Virus record (IMG/VR): IMGVR_UViG_3300028173_000007
Location: 25,588-89,587 of that record
Source of the DNA: a virus
Strand: one strand, 5' to 3'
Length of the DNA: 64,000 nucleotides
The stretch's first letter is position 1. The number at the start of each line of letters is the position of its first letter. The notes under the pieces are model-generated. The model was not told where the DNA came from. It was given only the letters and a program-made list of their open reading frames with translations, and ran no database searches. A program made the position numbers and the translations under genes. Positions 51,523 to 59,455 of the stretch are shown here, in pieces.

Positions 51523-51854
51523 CCGCCAGGGCGTATGCTGCGCCCGCTCGCGTTCTGTGGGTGTTCCACCGCCGGTGTGAGCTAGCCTCGCGCGCAACAG
51601 CCGGCGGTGGTCCTCTTGCGCACCCTCTCTTGCGCACCTATTGAGCACCGGCCGCCCGCGCTCAATAGGGGGGGTACGAAAACGTACCCCCTGACCAGAT
51701 AGAGGGTACGAAAACGTACCCCCTTGTCGACCGTCCATGAGCTCACTACCGTTTGTGCAGGTGCTCGCGGCGTGCCCCAGCGCGCCCGAGTGGGGCCCCA
51801 ACGTGACCCCGCGTGACTCGACGTGAGCCCGCGCGGTCCAGCATAGGCCGGCAA
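51523..51854. other. Non-coding regulatory cluster of inverted repeats
   Basis: No convincing gene lies here. Four dyads follow one another: CCACCGCCGG/CCGGCGGTGG (51566-51575, 51601-51610); CCTATTGAGC/GCTCAATAGG (51637-51646, 51660-51669); GGGGGTACG-AAAA-CGTACCCCC (51670-51691); GGGTACG-AAAA-CGTACCC (51704-51721). The last two contain the 17-mer GGTACGAAAACGTACCC, which matches 15 of 17 bases of an iteron in the initiator gene. A short direct repeat (CTTGCGCACC, 51614 and 51629) is also present. This could be a terminator after the methylase gene, a second initiator-binding site or a terminase recognition region. Confidence 0.6.
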
Positions 51855-52607
51855 GTGACCGACATCGTGGAGCATTCAGGGGGGGCGCATCCGGGTACAC
51901 TGGAGACCCCGAAGCCTGACCCCGACGACGCACGACCGTTCGAGGTGCTCGACGCCCTGGACGCCGGCGAGTCGGTGCGCGCCGTTCGGGCCCGGTTCAA
52001 GATCGGCGCTGGCACCCTGCGGAAGCTCCGCGCCGATCCCGAGCTCGCCGCCCGACGTGAGACCCACCGCGAGGCCCTCGCCGAGCACGAGCGAATGCGC
52101 GTGCCCTACCTCGTGGCCGAGCACCTGATCGACACGCTCAACGTGTCCGCGACCGCTCGACACTTCGGGATCAGCCGCCCGACGGTTTACAAGTACCTCG
52201 CTTCGACCGGGGCGATAAGCGCCGTGCGCGAGCTCGCAGGCCTGAACGCCGCCCTTGTGCGCCTCGCTGCGCAGCGGGCCTTGGCCGAGGGCGTGCCCGA
52301 GCTCCTGCGCATCCTCACCGACAGCGAGAGCGACGCGGTGACTGGCAAGGCGAACGTGGCCGAGGTCCTGCGGAAGCTGGGCGTGGGGGAGCAGTCCGGC
52401 GGCGGCCCGAGCATCGTCGCGAACGTGGCCGTCGCCACCGACGGCGGCCAGGCCATCGCAGGCGAAGGCGCCCAGGTGGCGAACCTGCCCGCGCCTCTAC
52501 ACGAAGCAGACCTTCCGACCGAGGCCCTTCACCGCCTGGCGCGTGCGTGCCTCGACGTGGAGACGCTCGCGGTCACCGACCCGGAACCTGACGAGGTGAA
52601 GCGATGA
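51855..52607 (+). CDS. Two-HTH DNA-binding protein, probable small terminase
   Basis: About 250 residues if GTG 51855 is used (an in-frame GTG 51813 would add 14). Two helix-turn-helix units are visible: SVRAVRARFKIGAGTLRKLR near residue 40 and NVSATARHFGISRPTVYKYL near 95. Next comes a helical region (AALVRLAAQRALAEGVPELLRIL). Small terminases carry such N-terminal HTHs and a central oligomerisation helix, and the large terminase lies 3.7 kb downstream in the same direction. A transcription regulator is the alternative. Confidence 0.45.
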   Translation: MTDIVEHSGGAHPGTLETPKPDPDDARPFEVLDALDAGESVRAVRARFKIGAGTLRKLRADPELAARRETHREALAEHERMRVPYLVAEHLIDTLNVSATARHFGISRPTVYKYLASTGAISAVRELAGLNAALVRLAAQRALAEGVPELLRILTDSESDAVTGKANVAEVLRKLGVGEQSGGGPSIVANVAVATDGGQAIAGEGAQVANLPAPLHEADLPTEALHRLARACLDVETLAVTDPEPDEVKR

Positions 52608-52816
52608 AGCACCAGTCCGTCGACCCGGAGTGGTTGTGGCTTGACGCACGGCTGCGCGCGATGGCCGCGGCCATCGCGCGCCACCGTGCGCAGGCGGGCG
52701 AGATCATCCGATCCACGCGCTTTCAGAGGTGGCGCACCGAGTGGGACCGGCACGCCGACCGCTGGCAGGTCCTCATGGACTCGGAACACGAGACGGAAGC
52801 CGAGGTGTGCGGGTGA
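52604..52816 (+). CDS. Small protein of unknown function
   Basis: A 70-residue helical protein, ATG 52604 overlapping the preceding stop. It contains DPEWLWLDARLRAMAAAIARHRAQAGEI and ends acidic. No family recognised. Confidence 0.55.
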   Translation: MKHQSVDPEWLWLDARLRAMAAAIARHRAQAGEIIRSTRFQRWRTEWDRHADRWQVLMDSEHETEAEVCG

Positions 52817-53562
52817 AGTGGTACGAGAACAACGCGGGGACTCGCTCGCACGCCTTCGCCCCCCGCGCCCGACGCTCGGTGTGCGACAAGGCCGGGCGGA
52901 AGTCCTGCATCCACCCCGAGCGGGCGCCGCGGCCTGAGAAGTGCGGGGCGTGCCTCGCCGAGCTCGAAGCCCGAGCCGTGGCCGACCGCCCGGCCCGCGG
53001 CGAGCCCTCGCAACTTGGGTTGCTGGAGTCGGTGGCCGTCGCGGCCTTCGATCCCGCGCCCGACGCGCCCGCCCGCATTCAGGCGAACCGTCGAGGGCTG
53101 GAGACTGTGGCCCAGGCGACCGAGTGGTTAGAAGCCCGCCTCGACGACGGCGCCGACTGCCCGTGCTGCGGCCAGGTCGCGAAGGTCTACCGGCGCAAGC
53201 TGAACGCCGAGAAGGTGCGCGTCCTCGCGTGGCTCGCCTTCGTGAGCTCGCCGTCGTCGGCCTTCGTTCACTTGTCTGCGACCGCGCCGGCCTGGGTCCT
53301 CGCGGCGGGCGGCGAGGTCGCCAAGTTGCGCCATTGGGGCCTCGCGGAGCAGGCCCCGAACGACAACCCGAAGACGCGCACCTCGGGCCACTGGCGCGTG
53401 ACCGCGCGCGGTCTCGCGTTCCTGAACGGCGCCCAGGCGCCCGCGCACGTCCTCCTGTTCAACAACCGAGTCGTCGGCTTCGCAGAGACGACCACCACGG
53501 CGGCCGAGTCCGCCCAGAGCGGCGGCTTCGACTACCGCGCGCTCATGGAAGGGTGCGAATGA
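52813..53562 (+). CDS. Zinc-binding winged-helix-like protein
   Basis: A 249-residue protein, GTG 52813. N-terminal cysteines (SVCDKAGRKSCIHP ... KCGACLAEL) and a second group near residue 118 (ADCPCCGQVAKVYRRKL) suggest two zinc sites. The C-terminal half (KVRVLAWLAFVSSPSSAFVHL ... HWRVTARGLAFLNG) looks like a winged helix. Similar phage proteins of unknown role exist, as I recall. DNA binding is likely. Confidence 0.55.
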   Translation: MKWYENNAGTRSHAFAPRARRSVCDKAGRKSCIHPERAPRPEKCGACLAELEARAVADRPARGEPSQLGLLESVAVAAFDPAPDAPARIQANRRGLETVAQATEWLEARLDDGADCPCCGQVAKVYRRKLNAEKVRVLAWLAFVSSPSSAFVHLSATAPAWVLAAGGEVAKLRHWGLAEQAPNDNPKTRTSGHWRVTARGLAFLNGAQAPAHVLLFNNRVVGFAETTTTAAESAQSGGFDYRALMEGCE

Positions 53563-53684
53563 CCCGCGTGGCGCTACTCGTCGGCCTGGCGTTCACCCGC
53601 ATGGCGGTTCGCGGGGCCCTCGTCGGTGTTGCGGCCGTGGGTGCTGGCGCCGCCGTCCTCGTCGTCTGGGGGCTGTGTGACTGA
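53559..53684 (+). CDS. 41-residue membrane peptide
   Basis: ATG 53559 overlaps the preceding stop and the next start overlaps its end. The product is nearly all one hydrophobic span (GALVGVAAVGAGAAVLVVWG) with a short basic N-terminus. Too short for confident annotation, but coupling on both sides supports it. Confidence 0.45.
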   Translation: MTRVALLVGLAFTRMAVRGALVGVAAVGAGAAVLVVWGLCD

Positions 53685-54240
53685 GCCGCTCCCTACCCTG
53701 GAAATGCCCTGGGGCGTGACGCTGGACGCCTTCGAGGTTCGCGCCGCGGTCGCCCTCGGCCTGCGCCGAGCTCAGCAGAACAAGGCCGCCGGCCTGGCCG
53801 ACGACACGGCCGGCGGCCAGTCGGCCGTCGAGGTTCACGTCGTCGGGGCGCTCGGTGAGATCGCCTTCGCGCGCGTCGCGAACGTCTACCCTGACCTCGC
53901 CCCATGCCCCCGCATCGGTGGCGTGGACTCGGCCCTCGCAAGCGGCCTCACCGTGGACGTGAAGGCAACGCGGGCGCTGGACGGGAACCTGCTAGAGCCC
54001 GTCTCGAAGGCGAAGCACCCGAGCTCGCGCACGGCGGACGTGTGCGTCCTCGCGCGGGTGGCGTGGACCGAGGGCCAACGCACCGCAGAAGTCGAGCTCG
54101 TCGGGTGGGCCTGGACGGTCCACCTGCGGCAGACGATCCGCGAGGCGGGGATGCGGACCCCCGCGTACTTCCGCCACGCTTCGCGGCTCGCCCGAAGCCT
54201 CCCGCTAGTGACCTGGCCAGAAGGTGATCCCCGTGCCTGA
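53677..54240 (+). CDS. Putative PD-(D/E)XK-like nuclease
   Basis: A 187-residue protein, GTG 53677. GALGEIAFARV near residue 55 and LTVDVKATR near residue 93 provide the E and the D-x-K expected of a PD-(D/E)XK fold, followed by a strand-helix pattern (VCVLARVAWTEG; VELVGWAWT). Phage proteins with this short core occur near terminase and replication genes. The catalytic set is only partly visible, so the call is tentative. Confidence 0.45.
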   Translation: MTEPLPTLEMPWGVTLDAFEVRAAVALGLRRAQQNKAAGLADDTAGGQSAVEVHVVGALGEIAFARVANVYPDLAPCPRIGGVDSALASGLTVDVKATRALDGNLLEPVSKAKHPSSRTADVCVLARVAWTEGQRTAEVELVGWAWTVHLRQTIREAGMRTPAYFRHASRLARSLPLVTWPEGDPRA

Positions 54241-54524
54241 ACCGCTACCAGCCCCCCCCCGCAGACCGCCCCGAGGGCGACCACGGCCGGTGCAAGTCCT
54301 GCGGCGCCGGCGTGCTGTGGGTCGTCACCGACACCGGAAAGAAGATGCCGCTCGACCAGCCCTTCCCCATCGTGCCCGACGACCACGGGGCGTTTGTCGG
54401 CTTCGACAAGTGGGGCCGGTTCCGCTGCGGCTACGACGGGACCGGCGACCACCGCGCCGTCAACGTCGGGGCGTCTCACTTCGTCACCTGCCCGAACGCA
54501 GACCACCACCGAAAGAAGGGGTGA
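54233..54524 (+). CDS. Small zinc protein split by a C9 tract (apparent frameshift)
   Basis: The reading frame CKSCGAGVLWVVTDTGKKMPLD ... CPNADHH is clearly a small Cys-containing phage protein, but it has no normal start that includes its first CxxC. A well-placed start (GTG 54233, AAGGTGA five bases upstream) is in another frame and meets it across a run of nine C (54252-54260); losing one C joins them into about 96 residues. Either the phage uses slippage here or the run is a sequencing error. Internal alternatives are CTG 54237 (in frame, poor start) or GTG 54312 (loses the CxxC). Confidence 0.55.
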
Positions 54525-54527
54525 CCC

Positions 54528-54806
54528 ATGCGACGACTGACAGAACGCCAGGAGGCCGTGCTGCGCCGCTACATCGCGGCGGCCCTCGAAGGGCGCCCGC
54601 CCCCGACCATGCGCCAGGTGGGCGAGGCCACCGGCCGCACTCACACCAGCGTTCACCAGCACGTCGCCGCGTTGCGCAAGTGGGGATACATGGAGGGCCT
54701 GCGCGTGACGCACACGGCCCGAGGCGAGCCCTTCGTCCTCGCGGCCGAGGTGTTGGCCCAGGCGAGCGCCGAGGACCTCCGCGCGGCCCTTGAGGCCTGC
54801 GCGTGA
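54528..54806 (+). CDS. LexA-N-like winged-helix protein
   Basis: A 92-residue protein, ATG 54528. It resembles only the DNA-binding half of LexA (LTERQEAVLRRYIAAAL, PPTMRQVGEATGRTHTSVHQHVAALRKWGYM) with no protease domain. It could compete at SOS operators or act as a phage regulator. Overlaps the next gene by four bases. Confidence 0.65.
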   Translation: MRRLTERQEAVLRRYIAAALEGRPPPTMRQVGEATGRTHTSVHQHVAALRKWGYMEGLRVTHTARGEPFVLAAEVLAQASAEDLRAALEACA

Positions 54807-55024
54807 AGGCGGCCGGCATCATCGCCGCCCTCGTGGCGGCCGCGGCGGTCTACTGGCACGTCTACCCCGGCCCGTGCGGCCGACTGGCCGATCTCTGCGC
54901 GGAGCTCCACGAGGGGCGGGCCGCGCCGGGCTCGGTGTCGGTCGAGCTCGCGGTGGCCTGCTCCCCGTTCGCGCACATGCACGGCGAGTGGACGCGGGGC
55001 CAGTGCGCCGAGGTCCTCCCATGA
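54803..55024 (+). CDS. Small secreted or membrane protein
   Basis: A 73-residue protein, GTG 54803. N-terminal hydrophobic segment (AAGIIAALVAAAAVYWHVY), then a short domain with four cysteines (GPCGRLADLCAEL, VACSPFA, GQCAEV) that could form disulfides in the periplasm. Function unknown. Confidence 0.5.
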   Translation: MKAAGIIAALVAAAAVYWHVYPGPCGRLADLCAELHEGRAAPGSVSVELAVACSPFAHMHGEWTRGQCAEVLP

Positions 55025-55194
55025 TTGCCAGGCGCGACGCCGTGACCGTGGCGGAAGCGGTCAACAGGCGCCAGTCGACGGATCTTGCCGCTGCGCAACA
55101 GCGCGGCCAGGCGGCGGCGCTGGCCGTCGTGTGGCAACGCCTCCGGCTCTCATGGTCGCTAGCCCTCGTTGACGGCTACGCGGTGGTGACGTGA
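55021..55194 (+). CDS. Small protein of unknown function
   Basis: A 57-residue protein, ATG 55021 overlapping the preceding stop (ATGA). Helical, with VNRRQSTDLAAAQQRGQAAALA. No family recognised. Confidence 0.45.
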   Translation: MIARRDAVTVAEAVNRRQSTDLAAAQQRGQAAALAVVWQRLRLSWSLALVDGYAVVT

Positions 55195-55391
55195 CACCAG
55201 ACGGCGGCTTCGGCCTGGGCCTGCTCATGTACCGTCGCGGGCAACCGTCGCGGTTCCACCTTCACCCCGGCTGGCGCGTGTACGTCCTCGCGGGCCGAAC
55301 GCGCATGTTCGAGGTTCCCCCCTGGGCGACCCCGCTATCCCCGCTCCCCGTCCGCCTGGCCGCGCGCCTCGCTGCAAGGATCGGCCTGTAG
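55191..55391 (+). CDS. Small protein of unknown function
   Basis: A 66-residue protein, GTG 55191 overlapping the preceding stop. Short strands (PSRFHLHPGWRVYVLAG) and a basic, Leu/Ala-rich end (VRLAARLAARIGL). The next gene starts directly after its stop. No family recognised. Confidence 0.45.
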   Translation: MTPDGGFGLGLLMYRRGQPSRFHLHPGWRVYVLAGRTRMFEVPPWATPLSPLPVRLAARLAARIGL

Positions 55392-55823
55392 GTGGACTGG
55401 CCGGCGGACCTGCGCGCGGAGGCCCTCGCGGCCTTCGACTGTCCGGCGTACCAGCACCGGGTCGAAGGGCAGGTGTGCGCGGGGCTGTGGCTTGCGGCGA
55501 ACGCGCCCGACACGACCGAGAACACCGCGCGGCCCTTCTGGTGCCGCTGGTGCCCCGCCGGGGGCGACCGGGCCCGCGTGCTACGGTGGGCGGCCTGGCG
55601 CGTCTCCAGGGGCGTGCGCGGGCCCGTCCCCGCGGCATCCTTCGAGGTGCTCCGGTGGCTGGTGAAGGTCGGGCCTCGGATGGCCGGCCGGGAGGGGCGG
55701 GCGGGCGACAAGATCCCGACCCGCGTTGCGGGTGAGCTCCACCGGCGCGGCCTCCTGCTTCGGTGCGGCGAGCTCTACGAGCCGACCGATCTCGGTCGGG
55801 CGCTGGTGGAGGTGGCCCCGTGA
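55392..55823 (+). CDS. Protein of unknown function
   Basis: A 143-residue protein, GTG 55392. A Trp/Cys motif (ARPFWCRWCPAGGDRARV) lies in the first half; the second half looks like a winged helix (TRVAGELHRRGLLLRCGELYEPTDLGRALV). Overlaps the following start by four bases. Family unknown. Confidence 0.5.
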   Translation: MDWPADLRAEALAAFDCPAYQHRVEGQVCAGLWLAANAPDTTENTARPFWCRWCPAGGDRARVLRWAAWRVSRGVRGPVPAASFEVLRWLVKVGPRMAGREGRAGDKIPTRVAGELHRRGLLLRCGELYEPTDLGRALVEVAP

Positions 55824-56314
55824 CGAAACAAGCCGCAGCCGACCGCCTGGCCGCAGCCCTGCGCGCCAACCTCCCCGCTCGCGGCTGGACCGAGGTAGAC
55901 GGCCGCTTCGAGGCGGGGGAGACCACCGTTCAACCGTTCCCCGCGCGGCGCACGGTGGCGGTGTGCTGGCCCGTGCTGACCTCGGGGGCTATCCACCTGT
56001 GCCGCGTCGTGGTCGGGCCGCTGGGCGCCGGCCGCGGCTGGCCTGAGCGGCTGGCCTACGCGGCGTCGGCCTTCGTGAAGGGCGAGCCCGTGCCCGGTGT
56101 CCGCCACCGGCGCGTGCCCCCTCCCGAGGGGCTGGAGACCGTGCGCGTGCGGGTCGACTGCCCCGCATGTTCGGTGGACACCTTCGTCCCGCTCCCCGAG
56201 GTGCTCGCCCCCTCCCCCTGGCGGTGCGTGGAGTGCGGCGTCCCGCTGGCCGTGAAGATCCAGACGGCGACGAGCCGGGCCGGCCGGCCGCGCCTTGTGG
56301 CGGTGAAGGGGTGA
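55820..56314 (+). CDS. Zinc-ribbon protein upstream of terminase
   Basis: A 164-residue protein, GTG 55820. Two CxxC pairs (VDCPACSVD, WRCVECGVP) about 28 residues apart form a zinc ribbon in the C-terminal part; the N-terminal 100 residues are mixed alpha/beta. It overlaps the large terminase start. It could assist packaging, but that is only positional inference. Confidence 0.5.
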   Translation: MTKQAAADRLAAALRANLPARGWTEVDGRFEAGETTVQPFPARRTVAVCWPVLTSGAIHLCRVVVGPLGAGRGWPERLAYAASAFVKGEPVPGVRHRRVPPPEGLETVRVRVDCPACSVDTFVPLPEVLAPSPWRCVECGVPLAVKIQTATSRAGRPRLVAVKG

Positions 56315-58443
56315 AGGTCCGCCAAGTGTTGCGGGGCTGGGCCCGCGCGCTGGTGGTGGCCGGTGCGGCCTTCGCGCTGGCCCTCGGGGCCGTGGAGTGC
56401 GGCGACGGCCTCGCGCGCCTCCCGCTCACCTGGCCCGACGTGGCGGCCTCCGCGGCCGAGCTCCAGCCCGACGACGAGCTCCAGCCCGACGAACTCGCGG
56501 CGCTGGCCACCCTGACGCTCACCGGGCCCGCGCCCGACGACGACCCGACGCGCGCCTACCTCGCGCGGCGTCACCCGCAACTGCTCCGCGACTCACTCGC
56601 CTACTGGATGCGACACGCGGCCGGGATGGAGGTCGGCCCGCACCACGTCGAGTGGTCCGAGCTCCTGACGGAGCACTCCCACCTCGCCCTACTCGCGGCC
56701 CGTGGGCATGGGAAGTCCGCCTTCTGGAGCTACGCATACCCCCTCTGGCGCGCGTGGCGCGAGCCGAACACCCGCGGCCTCCTGATCTCGAACACCGAGG
56801 GGCAGGTGGCCGAGCTCATGCGGATCATGAAGGACGGCAAGGCCTTCGTGGACGGCACCGGGCGCGAATGGCGAATGCCCCCCGCAGCGAGCTTGCCGAT
56901 CCTCGCAGACATCGTGCCGCCCACATGGGAGCGGACGTGGACGACCGAGCGGATCTGGTTCACGAACGGGTCACTGTTCGAGGCTAAGACCTTCGGCAAA
57001 AGCTTTCGCGGGCGCCACGTTCAGTGGATCGTTGTCGACGACCCCATCAAAGACAACAGCCAGTACAGCGCCGTAGAACGGGAGAAGTCCAAAGCCTTCC
57101 TGCACCGCGCCATCGGCAAGATGCTACTCCCCGCGCGCGGGGCTCAAATGGTCGTGATCGGCACGCCGATGCACGGCGACGATCTACACGCCGATCTGCG
57201 CCGGCTGCACGTCCAAGCCGAGCGGCGAGGGCGCCGGCCTGGCGACTGGTTCCAGCGTCCCTATCCTGGGCATTGGCTGGACCCGACAACGGGCGAGAGC
57301 CGCTACCTGTGGCCGGCCCTGCGCGGGCACGCATGGCACCGGCGCGAGCGCGAGAGCAACGCCCTCGCGTACTCGCAGGAGATCGAGCTTCGGCCGGTCT
57401 CGGATGAGACCTCGCTTTTTCCCCCGTCGCTCCTGCACCGGCACGGGGACACGCTCAACCATGAAGCGGTGCTTCGGCCGTCGCGCGCCGACCTGGCCGC
57501 GGCCGGCTGGGCGGTGTTCATCGGCGTCGACCTGGCGATCTCGGCCGAGGTGGGCGCCGACTACACGGTGATCGTCGTGGTGGGCGTGGACTCGTCGCAG
57601 AACCGGCACCTTGTCGACCTGATCCGGCTGCACGGCGCCAGCTACTCGGCGCAGTTGTCGGCCATCATCGACGCCCACCGGCGGTACGGCGCCGAGCTCG
57701 TCTTCGTCGAGGGCAACCAATGGCAAGCGGTGGTGGCCCAGGGGCTCTCTGAGGGCACCGACTTGCCCGTCCGCCAGTACACGACCGGCGTAGAGAAGCA
57801 CTCGCTACGAAAGGGCGTGCCGTCCCTGCGGCCGCTCATCGAGAACGGCAAATACAGGTTCCCGCGCGGCGATGAGTACAGCCTTGCGCAGACGGACGTA
57901 CTATTCGCGGAGCTCCGCGACTTCGGGTTTGTAGACGGGAAGGTTCAGGGCATCGGGAACCACGACGATGCGGTCATGGCGCTTTGGATCACCGATCAGG
58001 CGATCCGCGAGGGCATCGCGTGGGGCTTCCGGTCGGACGCGGAGGACGAAGGCGCCGAGGCCACTATCGGGATGCACGCCGCAGTCGAGGCGGCCGAGCT
58101 CGCCGCCGAGGAAGGGCCGGGGGCCGAAGGCGTCCTCGCGGGGATGGCGGAGGCCGACCGGCTGGCCGAGCACGAGCGGCTGGTGCTCGCCAGGCCGGCA
58201 CGGCTGAACCCCGACGGGGTGCGCTGGCGACACGCGGCGATGGTTCACGGGGAGGGGCTCGACGGGGTGAAGGAGGCCGCGGCCTCCTGGCCAGCCGACC
58301 GGGGCGAACACGTCGCGGCGTGGAACGCGCTACAGCGGGAACCCTACGACCTGAGCTCGGTAGACCCGGCCATCGCGCAGGTGGTCTATCAGGACTCCCC
58401 AGGAGTCGCCCGAGCGATGTTGCGCGACCTGCTCGACCTGTAG
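56311..58443 (+). CDS. terL: Terminase large subunit with hydrophobic N-terminus
   Basis: A 710-residue packaging motor. Walker A-like RGHGKS near residue 130, Walker B IVVDDPI near 245, nuclease acids in FIGVDLAIS near 406, LVFVEGN near 470 and GNHDDAVM near 551. ATPase and RNase-H-like nuclease are thus both complete. If GTG 56311 is the start, the first 30 residues form a hydrophobic segment (ALVVAGAAFALALGAVE), unexpected for a cytosolic motor; a later start after a duplicated LQPDDELQPDE is possible. The C-terminal 130 residues are an Ala/Glu-rich extension. The convergent operon begins two bases after its stop. Confidence 0.85.
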   Translation: MKVRQVLRGWARALVVAGAAFALALGAVECGDGLARLPLTWPDVAASAAELQPDDELQPDELAALATLTLTGPAPDDDPTRAYLARRHPQLLRDSLAYWMRHAAGMEVGPHHVEWSELLTEHSHLALLAARGHGKSAFWSYAYPLWRAWREPNTRGLLISNTEGQVAELMRIMKDGKAFVDGTGREWRMPPAASLPILADIVPPTWERTWTTERIWFTNGSLFEAKTFGKSFRGRHVQWIVVDDPIKDNSQYSAVEREKSKAFLHRAIGKMLLPARGAQMVVIGTPMHGDDLHADLRRLHVQAERRGRRPGDWFQRPYPGHWLDPTTGESRYLWPALRGHAWHRRERESNALAYSQEIELRPVSDETSLFPPSLLHRHGDTLNHEAVLRPSRADLAAAGWAVFIGVDLAISAEVGADYTVIVVVGVDSSQNRHLVDLIRLHGASYSAQLSAIIDAHRRYGAELVFVEGNQWQAVVAQGLSEGTDLPVRQYTTGVEKHSLRKGVPSLRPLIENGKYRFPRGDEYSLAQTDVLFAELRDFGFVDGKVQGIGNHDDAVMALWITDQAIREGIAWGFRSDAEDEGAEATIGMHAAVEAAELAAEEGPGAEGVLAGMAEADRLAEHERLVLARPARLNPDGVRWRHAAMVHGEGLDGVKEAAASWPADRGEHVAAWNALQREPYDLSSVDPAIAQVVYQDSPGVARAMLRDLLDL

Positions 58444-58445
58444 GC

Positions 58446-58937
58446 TTAGAGCCATCTGGGGTCCACCCCGCAGGCTGGGCATGGGGGCGCCAACGGCGCC
58501 CCCTCACAGCGCGGGCACCTGAGCAGCGCGGCGGGGCCGCCCCGGCCGGCCAGGGCGCCAGCGGGGAGCCGCAAAGCACCTTCGAGGCTCTCCAGGCTCA
58601 AGGGCGACCCGTTGCGGCCCCAGGCCCGAGGGGGGTGCTTCGCCGCGCGCGAGAGGCGCGCGGCGAGGTTCCCGGCGGTGATCCCCAGGAGGCCCGCCAG
58701 GCCCTCGCGGTCGGCCGGTGCCGCGAGGCCGGGCGGGCCTCGCCCGTACTCGTCGAGCACGGCCAGGCGCAGGGCCAGCCGCCGCGCCAGAACGGGCCCG
58801 GTGACCTCGTGCCCATCGGGGCTGTACGCGCGGTGGAGACACTCGGTGCAGACGAAGACCTCGGCCCCGTCGGGCCTGTACGCGACGTGGAGCTCCGCGG
58901 GGGTGCCGCAGTCGGCGCAGGGTACGGGTGCCGTCAT
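58446..58937 (-). CDS. Zinc-finger protein, last gene of leftward operon
   Basis: A 163-residue protein, ATG 58937. CxxC pairs at both ends: PCADCG and FVCTECLHRA near the N-terminus, LRCPRCEG and PCPACG at the C-terminus, with a helix-turn-helix-like centre (LAGLLGITAGNLAARLSRAAKH). Probably a DNA-binding regulator. The convergent terminase stop is two bases away. Confidence 0.55.
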   Translation of the reverse strand: MTAPVPCADCGTPAELHVAYRPDGAEVFVCTECLHRAYSPDGHEVTGPVLARRLALRLAVLDEYGRGPPGLAAPADREGLAGLLGITAGNLAARLSRAAKHPPRAWGRNGSPLSLESLEGALRLPAGALAGRGGPAALLRCPRCEGAPLAPPCPACGVDPRWL

Positions 58938-59455
58938 GGTGTGTCCTCAAGTTGGAGGTGGACGGGGCGCCGCTCGGTGGCCTGGGCAGCGGCCACCGCG
59001 GCGGCCATGCCGGCCGCGCTCGACCGGGAATCCCCGCCGGGCTCGGGCTCTATGTCGGGCATCCCGAAGCGCCCTATCGCGTAGCCGTGCGCGGCCATGC
59101 GCGCCACCTCGGCCACCTTCGGCCGCTCGTCGGCGTAGAGCTCGGCGGCGATCTTCGCCATCGGGCCGGGCCCTCGAATGATCCGCGTGGAGCGCGACCC
59201 CTTGCCGCGGACGTACACGAGGACGGTGCAGCCCAGCGCGAGGGTGAGGTATCCCAGCACGATCAAGTCGGTTGGGGTGGTACACGGGACGAGAACGTCC
59301 ACGTCGGGCGGGCCCGCGGCGAGCTCGCGCTCAAGGTGCGGGTGCCGCTCCAGTAGGCGCCCGAGGATGCGCCGTGCGTTGTCGCGCTCGCCGCCCTCGC
59401 CGCCCTCCGCGAGTGCCTGCAATCGGCGCAGCCGGTCGACGCTGGGCGCGGTCAT
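58934..59455 (-). CDS. Putative nucleotide- or metabolite-binding protein
   Basis: A 173-residue protein, ATG 59455. A helical start (DRLRRLQALAEGGEGGERDNARRILGRLLE) leads to a hydrophobic strand region (DVLVPCTTPTDLIVLGYLTLALGCTVLVYVRG) and a charged tail. The middle resembles phage proteins of the nucleoside deoxyribosyltransferase-like superfamily only loosely. Function unknown. Confidence 0.5.
   Translation of the reverse strand: MTAPSVDRLRRLQALAEGGEGGERDNARRILGRLLERHPHLERELAAGPPDVDVLVPCTTPTDLIVLGYLTLALGCTVLVYVRGKGSRSTRIIRGPGPMAKIAAELYADERPKVAEVARMAAHGYAIGRFGMPDIEPEPGGDSRSSAAGMAAAVAAAQATERRPVHLQLEDTP

Noticed and set aside
51737-51826. A 29-codon ORF starting ATG 51737 in the gene-free gap.
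   Set aside because: No ribosome-binding site and no protein-like composition; treated as chance.
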